Made by a program: the position numbers and the translations under genes
Source of the DNA: Gossypium raimondii
Taxonomy: Eukaryota > Streptophyta > Magnoliopsida > Malvales > Malvaceae
Assembly: GCF_025698545.1 (NCBI RefSeq)
Contig: NC_068576.1
Location: 49,324,390-49,388,389, forward strand
Reading direction: 5' to 3'
DNA length: 64,000 bases
Notes under the pieces: generated by a model
The model's input: the letters and a program-made list of their open reading frames with translations, nothing else
Told to the model about the DNA's origin: nothing
Databases searched by the model: none
Shown: piece by piece, positions 48,145 through 59,484 of the stretch
Numbering within the stretch: position 1 is the first letter of the stretch
How the letters are laid out: each line of letters begins with the position of its first letter

Positions 48145-49081
48145 GAGCCTAATGCTTCCTCTCGCACATGAATGGCATATGTCCTTGCGGGAGCTCTGGC
48201 TTCAGATTTGGTCGATGGCTCTTTAACTCCAATTTTTTAGGGTTTAAGGTTTTAGGGTTTATGGTTTAAGGTTTAGGGATCCCCCACGTTTACTAAATTC
48301 CCACATCTTTTCTTCGTTTCATCTTTTACTTTCACAAGTTTTTTCCATTTTCTGGGCTCTATCAAATAACACCATAAATTCTCGAATCTCTAAAGCTCCT
48401 ATTAGCATCTTAATCTCACCCCTCAATCCATCTTCAAATGTACACACATGTCCTCTTCGGTAGGCTCGATCTCACGAGCATATTTACTAAGCTAAACGAA
48501 TTGTCTCTCATACTCTGCTACTGATCTATTTCTTTGCTTCAACTCAAGAAATTCTTTTTTCTTCCGCTCCAAATAGCTTTTGCTAACATACTTCTTTCAA
48601 AATTCGGACTTAAAGATGTCCCAGTTGATTATTTCTTTCTGCACCATTGCAGTTAGTGTGGACCACCATTGGAATGTTGCCTCTTTCAACAATGATACCG
48701 TACACAGTAAACAATCTTCAAGGGAGCACAATATTTCATCTAACACCTCCGAGTATGTTCTAACCAATATTCTACCTTGTTTGGGTGATCACACACATTA
48801 CCACAAAATTTAACGGCTCCACACTTTCTAACTATATCAATGGACACTTTATGAACATGTTGCCTACTCGAACCTTGAGGATGAGAAGATTGAGGATGTG
48901 GAACTACAGAGTTTACCTTTAAGTACGCATCATACATGTCGTGCATCATCCGGTGAAATGCATCAGGTGCAACATCCCTAGATCCTTATGGTCTAGGTTC
49001 ATTCCGTGTACTTTCCTCATTAGTAGGTGGAATAAAATTTTCTACCTCATCAGAACCTACTCGATTGGATCCTAACAACAT
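48145..49081 (-). pseudogene. E1 gag remnant
   Basis: Starts at ATG 49081 (MLLGSNRVGSDEV). 48949-48740 carries HRMMHDMYDAYLK-type sequence and CGNVCDHPNKVEYWLEHTRR, the equivalent of the E4 gag core start. Further gag core and the zinc-finger region are broken. At about 48236-48280 the alignment to E4 is interrupted by telomere-like DNA. Confidence 0.8.
48236..48280 (-). repeat. Short telomere-like insert in E1 gag
   Basis: AGGGTTTAAGGTTTTAGGG and following GGTTTA-like units replace the expected gag sequence. E4 gag has nothing like it. Confidence 0.7.
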
Positions 49082-49205
49082 CTTGTTATTTATATAAGAA
49101 TAATTCAAAATAATCAAAAGATATCACACTATCATCGGTTAGTCAAGTGGCACGTATTTCTAGACTCTGTACATGCTAAGTTCAGTTTGAGAACCGTCTA
49201 AACCA

Positions 49206-49223
49206 TAGCTCTAATATCAATAA
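49206..49223 (-). other. E1 primer-binding site, decayed
   Basis: Minus strand TTGATATTAGAGCTATGG aligns with the TGGTATCAGAGCTACGG of E4, with changes mostly of C-to-T or G-to-A type. Confidence 0.75.
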
Positions 49224-49224
49224 A

Positions 49225-51716
49225 TATAACACCCTTAACCCGTATCCGTCGCCGGAATAGGGTTACGAAGCATCACCGACATTTACAATTCACATGAACA
49301 TAACTTTCAAACATTTCAAATCATATCAATAATCAATTTAAAAGCAATCCAAATCATACATATTGTTCCCTAAACAGGCTCTCGGTACTCTAAAAAACAC
49401 TTTAGAAACAAGTCGGGACTAAATAGAAAACTCAGAAAACTTTTAAAGAAATAAAGAAAATTTTCTAAACTGTTGGGGTCACACGGCCGTGTGGGCACTT
49501 GAAATAGGGATACACGGCCATGTCACAGCCTGTGTCCGTGCCTATGAACTCACTGACTTGGATCATACGGTCAATCCATATGCTCGTGTGCCAGGTCGTG
49601 TACACTACATAATAACTCCACACGCCTGTGTGCTAGGCCTTATTCTAGGCCGTGTAACAGCCTGACTTGCAATCCTTCTTAAAACTACAAGGACACATGG
49701 CCGTGTCACCTGATCGTGTGGACGAAAATAGGTCGTTTTACAAGCCATTTCTCTCACCCATTTTGGCATGCACCTACAACCAAAATTTTACATATATATA
49801 TATATGCTATAATAAGGCACCAAAATCATGCATATTCTAGCTAATCAATCATGGTATAAGAACATACAACCAATATTCCCTTAGGCGCCTCAAATGCTAA
49901 CATGTAATATACATAATCATGTACTAAATTTAGCCAAAATATTCACTAACTTCTAAACATATTTTCATCAATACTTATTATTGAATTTCCTTACCAAAAT
50001 ATACCAAATGGTGCAAATCATGCCATTCAACTGCTAACATTAATATTCATAAATGTCATTCACAACCAAATATCAATTTACCATTATATTCAAACATACT
50101 AAGCACTTATAAAAAAATTAAGCATCTTAACTACTTATAACCAAGCTAATTCATTTAGCATACTTGAAGTATTCAATCATCATCATTTGACACCAAAAGA
50201 TTTATACAATTTCTTTATATATTTTTTCCAAAAGGTCTACCTAATTAAGCACACAAGTTCACTATTTTTACTAAAAACAAGTATAGTAAATTATTTCCCA
50301 CATTTACATCCATACAAAATATTCAAGTATTATAGAACCTTTCCTAATACATGCCACTTAAACCAACATTAAGAACCAAAATGACCAATCAAAGCAACGA
50401 TTCCAAAAGTCCTACAAGAAAAAATCAAACTAATAAGGATCAACAAGTTTAGTAAGTTCGATATAAATTTCCTTTCATAATTCACCAAAAACTATTCAAT
50501 TAAATACAACTTCCAATACACCGGCACATAGCCTACTAGGCACTTAGCCCGAATAATCATCGGCACAAAGCCTGCTAGGCAATTAGCCCGAATAATCACC
50601 GGCACAAAGCCTGCTAGGCACTTATCCCAAATAATCATCGGATTTCTATTTTGGTAAGCATAACTCAATAAAATCCATAATTCAACCAATAAATAATAGT
50701 ATCGAATATTCAATAAAATTTATAGTAACCATGTAACAAACTTACCTAGACTGAATCGCAAAAATTACGGAAGTTTAGGGACAACTCCATTAATTTTCCT
50801 TTTCCTCAGATATCTACGGATTCTTGAGATCTATAATTTTAAATCCCTTAATTATTAGCATATATTTCATTTCAAATTCATTTTACAATTAATACCATTC
50901 AAAATTACACAATTACCCTAAAATTTTACCATTTTTGCTATTTAGTCCCTTAACTCAAATTCCTAAAATTAACTAATTTTCTCAAATCAATAATTTATCC
51001 AAATATTCTAAGCCTTCAAACAGCCCCTAATAAACATTAAATTCACTTTCAAACCCTAATAACATATTCACAATTTAATCCAACAATTAGGATTTAACAA
51101 AAATCTCTTCATAAATTCATCAAAAACATTTAATATTCCTCAATGGAAACTTCTAAAATTTTTAACAGAATTAAAAACGAAGGTAAGTACTAGTTGGGCC
51201 TAGTTGCAACGATCTCAAAAATATAAAAAATTCAAGAAACGGGTAAAAATTGAACTCACATGAAGCAAAAATGAAGAAACTGACTTAGAGCTCCCTCCTA
51301 TGGTGGTTTCAGCCAAAATTTGAAGAAGAATGCATAGGAAGCTTTAAAATTTCAAATTGTTTGGTTTTAATTTCATGTAATTTACAATTTTGCCATTCTA
51401 ATTACTTTATTTTATTATTTTGCATTAACATGCCGTCCCACTATATTAATTTAGGCATAATTATTACCTAAGCCCTTCCTTCAATATTAATTAAACCATT
51501 TCATCACATGTTTGTTTTAATTGAAAGTTTTGCATATTTTTCAATTTAGCCCTTTTTCTTTAATTAACTACCTAATCGTTAATATTTCTAAACTAAATTT
51601 TAACACGAATCTAATGACTCTATAAATATTCTAAAAATAATATTTACGAGTCAATACGACGAAATTTTGTGGTCTTAGACCACTGTTCCGTCTCCACTAA
51701 AAATTAGGATGTTATA
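49225..51716 (-). repeat. E1 right LTR (5' LTR in sense)
   Basis: 2492 bp, TATAACACCC to GGATGTTATA. Contains CACACGGCCGTGTG-like islands at 49485-49720 and CCGGCACAAAGCCTGCTAGGC repeats near 50520-50640. No genes; the open frames inside are repeat-derived or chance. Confidence 0.88.
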
Positions 51717-51721
51717 GGTTT

Positions 51722-53045
51722 TTATTTTTTAATTTTTCTTACAATTTTTTTAACTGTTTGAACCAGTCGAATCGAGAACTAGAGTTCTAACTGGTTTGAC
51801 CAAAAATTCGACTCCAAAAACATTTATCTATATTATTATTTATGCGATTAACTGGATTGATGTCACTCGTTAACCGGGTTCCAACATAGTTGTGAAATTA
51901 CCAAAAAATCTATTTTTAAGCAAAGTAAGAGATGCTACTATGAGAGTGTTCATTTCTCTCTTTTTTATATTTTATATAAAATTTTAAAATACACACGTTA
52001 TAGGATTTAGATTCGATACAAACATATCAATTTTACCATTTTAATTAAAGCCTCCATTGTTTTTATATCAACATAAATTTTCTTTCCATAAGTATGTTTG
52101 GTAGGAAAGATGAAAAATAATTTTCTTTCAATAGATATGTTTGGTAGGAAAGATGAAAATAGAAAGAAAAAGCAATTTTTTTCTTTCTATTGCTTGATAG
52201 GGTTAAATAAATGAAAGGAAATAAAATAAAACATTTGAAAAATGCATAATATTGAACTAATATACATTTCTCTCTCATTTTGTCTCATCTCATCTTTCCA
52301 ATTTAAAAGGATTAATTTTTATACATTCGGATGAAAAATGATCACTCTTTCTATTTTTCTTGCCTCCCACTTTTCTTTCCAACCAACCACACTTAAAATT
52401 TATTTTCTTTTTACTTTTTCATTCTCTCCTCCCATCCTTTTATTTTTTTTATCCCGCCAAGCACACCCTAAATTATTTTCTTATTTTCTACAAATGTTAT
52501 GAGTAACTAAAAATTTTAGCATCTGCATATGCGTGTGAAATCACATATTTAGGACATAGATGTATGTTTAAGAATAACATACAATAAAGAATTAAATATA
52601 TGCTTTGAAACTAATTAATAATAACAAATGAAATATGTACGATATTAAAATAAAAATTAGATAAAATTATAAGTAAAACAAAATTTAAACACATAAATAC
52701 ATCATATTAAGAATACTAAATGAATACAATTTATTTATCATACCGTTGTCATAAATTCTAAGTTTGTATAGAGTTAATTTGTGACATCATCTCAATCAAC
52801 AACATTGTTAATATTAGAAATTATATCACACACTTATGCGTATGCATGTGAAAACCACGTATTTAGAATGCATTGGTGCATTTATAAATAACATAGAATA
52901 AATAATGAAATGTAATATTTGAAACTAATAATAACACACATAATATTTACGAAATTCAAATAAAAATTATTTAAATTGTGAGTAAAATAAATTTAAATAG
53001 ATAAATACATCATATTATAAATATTAAATACGCTTCAATTGTTTA
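51722..53045. repeat. Tandem duplication, unit B, distal part (displaced by the TE nest)
   Basis: Matches about 9220-10235, including the run around GGATTT...CATATCAATTTTACCATT and the end AAATATTAAATACNCT. It would be contiguous with 13154 without the nest. AT-rich and non-coding. Confidence 0.85.
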
Positions 53046-53683
53046 TCATAACATTATCATTTTCCTTGAGTTGATATCAAGTTCGACGATAATTGAGTCA
53101 CTACCAATATAATTTACTCTAATTTATATTATACAATCTCATCTACTCTTTTGTTTTTTCTTAGTCATATTCTCATCTACTCTTAATGTTAAACTAGTTT
53201 TATTTGATAAATTGTTTTAATATAACAAATAAAAATATTTTTGAATAAAACTTGTTTTTGAACAAAGAAACTATAAAGTTTAAAGTGTAAAAATCATTTA
53301 AAGACTTCCAAACATCTTACAAAATATTTTTAACACTTAGAAAAATTTTGGACAAAGTTCAAAACGGTTTAAACTCTTTTAACTCAATTGAAACATTTTA
53401 AATTGATTGAAAACTACTCCCTATAGAAAGTATAGATACTTTTCAAAAGTATGGATACCTATTGTATTTTTATCGATATGGATATCTATTGTATTTTTAT
53501 CGATACCATCTTTGATATCAATACTGTTTTTGCATTCTGGTTTGATGATTTTTCAAACAATTACAAAAAGTATCGATAACTTTTCAGAAAGTATTGATAC
53601 CTTTTACCAGATATCGATAAATTTTCTTTGGTATATCGTTGTAAACTAACTTTAACAGTCACTGAATCAGATATTAAATGCTC
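53046..53683. other. Intergenic AT-rich DNA
   Basis: No gene recognised. A small cluster of TATCGATA/TATTGTATTTTTATCGATA-like repeats lies at 53440-53640; the open frame there comes from these repeats. Confidence 0.5.
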
Positions 53684-53958
53684 ATGACGTTTGGGTTTTT
53701 CTTTAGTTCAGCCATTACCCATTCTAGCGTTGTTGAAATTGTATCAGTTCCACCAACAAACATATCCTGAAAAAAAGAAACATGCATCTGAGTCGGACAT
53801 AAATATCAGCCATGACAAATATAAACATCAAATTAAAAGAGAACGAAAAATAAATAAATAAAGGACCAGTATGATTGCTTTGATGTTGTCTGGAGTGAGG
53901 TCCATCTCAAGCAAGCCATTTTCTTGGAGCTTGAGCAGAATAGAAAAAAAGTCCCTTT

Positions 53959-54416
53959 CACTACACCAAAACAGGCTTTTAGCGGCATTTGGATAAAAAA
54001 CGCCACTAAAAATCAAGCATTAGCGGCGCTTTTATAAAAACGCCGCTAAAGGTCGAGCATTAGCGGCGCTTTTTGGAAAACGCCGCTAAAAATAAGCATT
54101 ACCGGCGTTTTCAAAAAAGTGCCGCAAAAAAACCTAAGCCAAACGACGTCGTTTTCTGAGTTTTTGGGGCCTTTAGCGGCGTTTTTGAAAAAGCGCCGCT
54201 AATTCTCGGGCCTTTAGCGGCGTTTGTGAAGAAGCGCCGCTAATGCTCGGGCCTTTAGTGGCGTTTTGGAAGAAGCGCCGCTAATGCTCGGGCCTTTAGC
54301 GGCGTTTTTGAATAAGCGCCGCTAATGCTCGGGCCTTTAGCGGCGTTTTTTAAAAAGCGCAGCTAATGCTTGGGCCTTTAGCGGCGTTTTTGAAAAAGCG
54401 CCGCTAATGCCCGCTT
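53959..54416. repeat. E6 left subterminal palindrome array
   Basis: From about 54165 on, a unit of 40 to 41 bases repeats about six times: GGGCCTTTAGCGGCG, a short T/GA-rich loop, then GCGCCGCTAATGCTC. Each unit can fold into a hairpin. Confidence 0.93.
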
Positions 54417-55884
54417 TTGATATATTCTCAATTATCTCATTCTTTGATATATTTTCAAGTAATGTTTCAATTATATTTTTTTATTATAAGTTAAAAAAAA
54501 TAGATATTTCGTTGTATTTATTATATATTGGTCAAATTTACATTTAAATGATAACAAATAATATTTTTAATACAAAATTTTTTATTAAAGAGAAGTTCTA
54601 ACTCCTAACTATTTATTATTATTTTTCAATCACAGTTTATTTAAACTACTTTATTAGAAAAATATATTAAATTATGAGTAAAATAAAATATCATAAAACT
54701 TAAATTGTAAAAGATACGATAATATTAATTTTAAAATATTTAATTAATTAACATTATAGTTTAAGGTTTAATATATACGGTTTAGGGTATATGATTTAGG
54801 GTATATGGTTAATTTAGGATTTAAGGCCGGTTTAGGAGTTACAATTTTAAGATTTATAGATTATGGAATTAGGGATTATGGATTAGGGATTCTGATTTAA
54901 GGGTTGTAATTTAGAGGTTAGGGGTTAGAGATTAAGAGTTAGTATTTTAAGGTTTATGAATTTAGTGTCAGGTTAGAGTTTAGGGTTTAGATTAATTAGT
55001 GTGTTCTAATTTATATTGAATAAGGTGTAGGGGTTAGGGGTTAAGGATTTGGGTTAGGGTTTAGGGTCTAGATTAATTAGTGTTTTTTAATTTATATATT
55101 AAATAAGATTTAGGGGTTAGTAGTTAGGGGTTAGGGGTTATGGGTTAAAGGTTAGAGGTTAAGAGTTAGTGATTTAGGGTTTAAAGATTTAGGGTCAGGT
55201 TAGGGTTTAAAGTTTAGATTAATTAGTATTTTTTTAATTCATATATTAATTAAGTTTTTATATGATTGTAAAAGAGGGTTAGGGTTATGTTTTATGATTC
55301 GTGGTTTAAGAGATAGGGTTAAGGGTTTAGATTAATTGGTATTTTTAATTTATATATTAAATAATTTATTATATAATTGTAAAGAGATAATATTAATTTT
55401 AATATATTAAAATTATGATTATAGTTTAAATTATATAAGAGATAATAGATCAATTTTATACATATTAAATGGTTTAGGATTTAAGGTTTACTTTAGATTT
55501 GTTAAATGATGAAATTTTATACAATTAATTAATGTTTTATATTTAAAAATATTTAATCTAAATTTAGATTAAATGGTTTAAATCATTTGATATATTTAAA
55601 TATTAGATTTTTGAAAAATTGATAAATAAACAAATTAATGTAATGATTGACAATAAAAGAGATAATATGAATTTTAATTTATTAAACTTATCATTAATAT
55701 AGTTTTTAAAGTTTTTTTCATATTTTAAAATTTTTGTTTTGTTTTCTTACATAAAATTATATAAAAATTTTAAAATTTATGTAATTCTTTTAAATATTAC
55801 TTAAATTTTCAAAATTTATTTATTTAAATTTGATTTGAATTATATAATAATTAAATATAAAATTGTAAGAAAAAGTCAATCATT
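54417..55884 (-). repeat. AT-rich DNA with degenerate telomere-like repeats in E6
   Basis: Imperfect TTTAGGG-type units (GGTTAGGGTTTAGGGTC, GGGTTAGGGGTTAAGG) at about 54760-55340 in several clusters, each followed by an ATTAATTAGTGTTTTTTAAT-like spacer. It is the inverted counterpart of 40400-41200 in E5. No gene. Confidence 0.85.
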
Positions 55885-56000
55885 AGCGGTGTTTATGAGA
55901 AAAACGCCGCAAAAGGTACGCATTGAATTTTTCAAAACGCGAAGTTTTACGGTAGAAATTTTATTTTATTTTTAGTGGCGTTTTTTATAAAAACGCCACA
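55885..56000. repeat. E6 inner GCGGCG repeat block
   Basis: TTAGCGGTGTTTATGAG, AACGCCGCAAAAGG and TAGTGGCGTTTTTTATA just before the captured genes. Counterpart of 39720-39870 in E5. Confidence 0.8.
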
Positions 56001-56107
56001 AAATTCATTTTACTTAAAAAATTTCGCGCTGATTTTTTCCCAAATTTTTCCCCTAAAACGCAAAAACGAAAAAACCCCAAATTTCCCCCTAAAATGGAGG
56101 CACCAAA

Positions 56108-56545
56108 GACGATTCATCTTCTTTGATGAGAGTAGCAGTGTGAGGAATGGGAATTCATCTTCTCATTTGTTGAAACCTGAATCTGGAGAGATATTGAATT
56201 TTGGTGAGAGTAAGAGAAGTGGGAATGGGAATTTGTTCACAGGAAACTCTCCGTTCGCCGTGGAGAACAATAAGAGGTCGCCTAATTCAAGAGGGAGCAA
56301 CGAAGAAGCTATGCTTTCGTTTACTTCAGGTGTAATTTTACCTTCATCTGGTGTGGTGAAATCAAATGGGGTGCCGGGAATTCAGATCACTCTGATCTTG
56401 AAGCTTCCGTTGTTAAGGAGGCCGATAGTAGTCGAGTCGTAGAGCCTGAAAAGAGGCCTCGAAAACAGGGGAGAAAACCGACTAATGGAAGAGAAGAGCC
56501 TCTAAATCATGTTGAAGCGGAGCGTCAAAGAAGGGAGAAGCTGGC
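56108..56545 (+). pseudogene. E6 cargo: MYC2-like bHLH transcription factor fragment
   Basis: Encodes SSSVRNGNSSSHLLKPESGE, then [36 protein letters not shown] and [18 protein letters not shown], a linker typical of MYC2-type jasmonate-response factors. One base is missing near 56380; in the shifted frame it continues [40 protein letters not shown] and [10 protein letters not shown]. The similarity stops inside the bHLH basic region, so DNA binding and dimerisation are lost. The JAZ-interaction and activation domains are also absent. It reads in the same direction as the other cargo. Its first in-frame residues derive from transposon sequence and have no ATG. Confidence 0.88.
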
Positions 56546-56933
56546 TTCCTACCTCCACAGAAGACTTGATAACACTAAAAGAGGGAATGGTGGGTGCTCC
56601 ACCTCGACCTCGAGACTTCCCTTCATCACTCTAACCTTTACCCGAAAGAAGGAGGAAATCACGATAAGGGCAGTCACCCACCCGGGGGAAGTGTCAGGCC
56701 AATCGACCATCAGCTGAGGAGAAGAAATATCGAAAAGATTGAACTTCAATTACACCGCGATTTAGTAGTGATTCGGGGGAAGAGGAGCTTGGTAGCTTGC
56801 TCCAGTCCAGTTTCAGAGGTTCAGAAGCCAAAGGCAACTTTCAGACCCTTTGAGTAACCAGAAGCTTTTTGGTGTCTGTGACCCAGTATTTATTTTCTTG
56901 GATGATTGATTTTTATTTTGCAGGTGTGATTGC
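56546..56933 (+). other. E6 cargo: unrecognised segment between MYC2-like and WAT1-like fragments
   Basis: Higher in G+C than the surroundings, so probably captured. Open frames exist on both strands (56594-56857 + and 56749-56549 -), but I recognise neither. Confidence 0.3.
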
Positions 56934-57240
56934 GTTCTATAAATTGGCCGTGGTTGAGGGAATGAGCATGAGAGCACTCATTGCTTACAGATTCATCTTC
57001 GCCACTGCTTGTATAACTCCACTTGCTTTCATCTTTGAAAGGTAACTTTCACAATTCCTCATATAATCTGTTTTTTTTAGTGTATAGGTTTTGATACCAG
57101 AATAATTCAAGAACTTAATCTTTGGTCAACCAACATAAACATAGTCAAACCAAACATGCTGCTGTTGGCGATCAAGTCTTAGGCTCCTTGTTGGCTTTAG
57201 CTTCTTGCCTAACATTTGCAATTTGGTACATAATTCATGT
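56934..57240 (+). pseudogene. E6 cargo: WAT1-related (nodulin MtN21/EamA) transporter fragment, two exons
   Basis: Exon 56934-57041, with TTTTGCAG before it and GTAACT after it, encodes GVIAFYKLAVVEGMSMRALI and AYRFIFATACITPLAFIFER, a transmembrane hairpin of the WAT1/MtN21 family. A second exon, about 57125-57240, encodes VGDQVLGSLLALASCLTFAI then WYIIH, another conserved WAT1 helix, and ends at GTAAGT. In complete genes these exons are separated by at least one more, so the fragment is internally deleted. Complete WAT1 proteins have ten membrane helices and export auxin or other metabolites; this piece cannot. Confidence 0.85.
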
Positions 57241-57544
57241 AAGTTTTTTTTTTATATATAATCATTTTTATAAGGTGCATTCAGTATGTGCATTAAAAGT
57301 GAATCTAATTGTTGGATATACTCGGACTAGAAAATGAATTCGATTTAGAGGAATTAATCAAATTAAGCTTACGTCTCAAACTAATCGAGTATGTTTAAAT
57401 TATTCTTGTTATGTTTGCGCATTATTCTTTCTTTTTTTTTCCTTTTGCAGGTTTCTTATTTTTGTTACTTTTCTCATTTCCATTCTTATTTTGCAGCCTG
57501 CAGCGTGTTGTAAATCGTTAAGACAAGAAAAGCATTGATCTCCA

Positions 57545-58231
57545 ATGGGGTGGATTGAAGAAAATATGAAATCAACTCATATTAGACAAATTCCCTCTCA
57601 AGCCATCAGCCTCGGTGCGTTTCCACTTTTCTCTTAATTCTTTAAAATCCTTTTATACTTCAAAAAATTCCATCGGATAATGATTGAAATTTTTAGTTTA
57701 AATCTCGTTAAGGAATGGTTATTTCATCGGCACTGATAATATGGAAAGGATTGATTTGCATTATTGGGAGCGAGTCGCCGGTGGTGGTTGTGCTATCTGG
57801 GAGTATGAAACCCGGTTTCAAACGAGTGAGCCAATTTTTTACACGTATTTAAAATTAAGTATTTAAAAATTTTGAGCTTTGATTTGTGATAGTCATATAA
57901 ATTTAAATTTGCCAAATGTTGAACTGCTTGAACGACAAGTGACAGAAGGTTCTCATGTTCTGATGTAGAAAATCTCTAGAAAGTAGAAACAAATAGTTTT
58001 GATAAGGTTAACACCATGGTCAACTCTAACAGTCTTGTTCATGAGCTGTGTACTAGTGGTTGAACATTTTCCTTCTGAAATTTATATAGGTGTTATGGCT
58101 GTAAATTATTTGAATTAACGGGTCCCCGCCTGGTTATTCTGTATGCTGGATTTAGTACATTGCATGTTTGGTTATGCTTTGTCAGGTTCATGAGCAGCGA
58201 GATAGCAAAGAAGCTGATATACTCACTAAAG
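57545..58231 (+). pseudogene. E6 cargo: SEC11 signal peptidase catalytic subunit fragment, three exons
   Basis: Exon 1, 57545-57614, starts ATG and encodes MGWIEENMKSTHIRQIPSQA then ISL, ending at GT. Exon 2, 57713-57825, follows AG and encodes [20 protein letters not shown] then [18 protein letters not shown]. It includes the membrane helix and the catalytic Ser in SGSM. A later exon, 58186-58231, with clean CAG/GT borders, encodes VHEQRDSKEADILTK. The exon between, carrying the catalytic His region, is missing. Exons 1 and 2 join in frame (61 codons). SEC11 removes signal peptides at the ER; this copy lacks much of the enzyme. Splice sites are preserved, so a spliced product is possible. 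Confidence 0.88.
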
Positions 58232-58463
58232 GTAGCATATCCTTGATATCAAGCTAGTTGAATGTGAGCAAATACAAGTTGTGGTTTGTTTGTTTGTTTT
58301 CAACGAACTTTAAACTTTTTATTATCAATCATGAAAATATTTTCTGACTATTAAAATCTCTTTCCCCACCAATGAAGTGGAGAGTGGACACTTCTAAATA
58401 GTTTTGTTTGTTTACTTGTGGAATGGTCTTAAATACATTCCAAGTTCTTCTCATTTTTTCATA

Positions 58464-58484
58464 TGTGTGTGTGTGTGTGTGGTT
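58464..58484 (+). repeat. GT microsatellite in E6
   Basis: (GT)n of about ten units in non-coding cargo sequence. Confidence 0.9.
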
Positions 58485-58515
58485 GATCATTCTTTAAATA
58501 TCTTCATATGTACAG

Positions 58516-58740
58516 CTACTGCTTGAGTATGCTAACCTTTTTAATCTTTTGACTGGACATATTCATGAGGAGACGCTAATCTCTACGATGACAGAATGTT
58601 GTGCACATCTAGTAATAGTTGGTTGCAACAAAAATACATCATGGGCAGAGCTGTTGGGTAAATCAAACACCTATATATTTCTCAAAGTGTTAACAAGTTC
58701 TAGAAGTGAAAACATTTGTAAAACACTCTGATTAGGAATT
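58516..58740 (+). other. E6 cargo: unrecognised exon-like segment
   Basis: Open frame with LLLEYANLFNLLTGHIHEET, then CAHLVIVGCNKNTSWAELLG, after TACAG. No family recognised. It may be another captured exon because it lies in the cargo block on the same strand. Confidence 0.3.
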
Positions 58741-59484
58741 TCTTGCATCACCATTTGTGCTGTATGCTTTGAGTTTCAAGTTCATCACACTTCAATAGTA
58801 AAATTACTCTTCTGTTTTATTATTTATTGTATTTTTAATTGTATATATCTTCTCTGAACTAATGTTTTATGTTTTCTGCATGGCAGAAAGGATCCCATAA
58901 CGTTCACTTATGCTTACCTGAGGTTTGTTCTAAATTTTTCCAAAAATTGGGCTGCCCAGAAAAAAAAACTTGAAATAGGTTTACTTAGTACTAGTTAAAT
59001 CGGGCTTGATTTTAGATAAATCTAATTATTATCTTTAAGCATGATATGTTCTAATACTTTGATTTAACCTGTTGGTGTATGTATTCTGACTATGGAATAT
59101 CATGTTCAAATATTCTACAAAGAAGCTAATTAGGAGATTCTGTAATTGTTGATGGTAATTGGAATTTAAGAATATAGGCTTAAGGGTTTAATTGGAATTT
59201 AAGCATGATATGTTCTAATATTTTAAATTTATATTGATGAATACTTTCCACCTATATTGACTTAAGTGAGCAGATATATCAGTAGTGTACTTTTTTATTC
59301 CACAAACAATATTAAAAAGTTGAGATATATTTTTAGATGTATTTTTAATAATTTACTATAACATTATAAGACACCTAATTTACTATAACAATATAAAACT
59401 ATTTTAAAAAGTTGAATTGATTTACGTATCTTTGCCATGTTCACTATGGTTTGAACAGATTAAGTTACTATTATTTTCTTGCAG

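Larger units (their letters stand above)
13155..51716 (-). mobile_element. E1: old Tekay-type gypsy (chromovirus) LTR retrotransposon, hosting the whole nest
   Basis: Flanked by GGTTT at 13150-13154 and 51717-51721. Left LTR is 13155-13914 plus 44262-44837, interrupted by E2; right LTR is 49225-51716; coding is on the minus strand at 44838-49081. Domain order gag, protease, RT, RNase H, integrase, C-terminal chromodomain places it with chromoviruses. Three of four LTR termini have lost the TG/CA ends (TATAAC at 49225, GTTATA at 44837 and 51716), which fits C-to-T decay. Many frameshifts and stops make it inactive. It is the oldest layer because all others lie within it. Confidence 0.9.

Noticed and set aside
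53407-53649. 80-codon plus-strand frame
   Set aside because: Arises from TATCGATA-like local repeats; no similarity recognised.
55975-56442. 155-codon open frame as a complete MYC-like gene
   Set aside because: The first codon is GTG inside a transposon repeat, the first residues are transposon sequence, and a frameshift and truncation break the bHLH domain.
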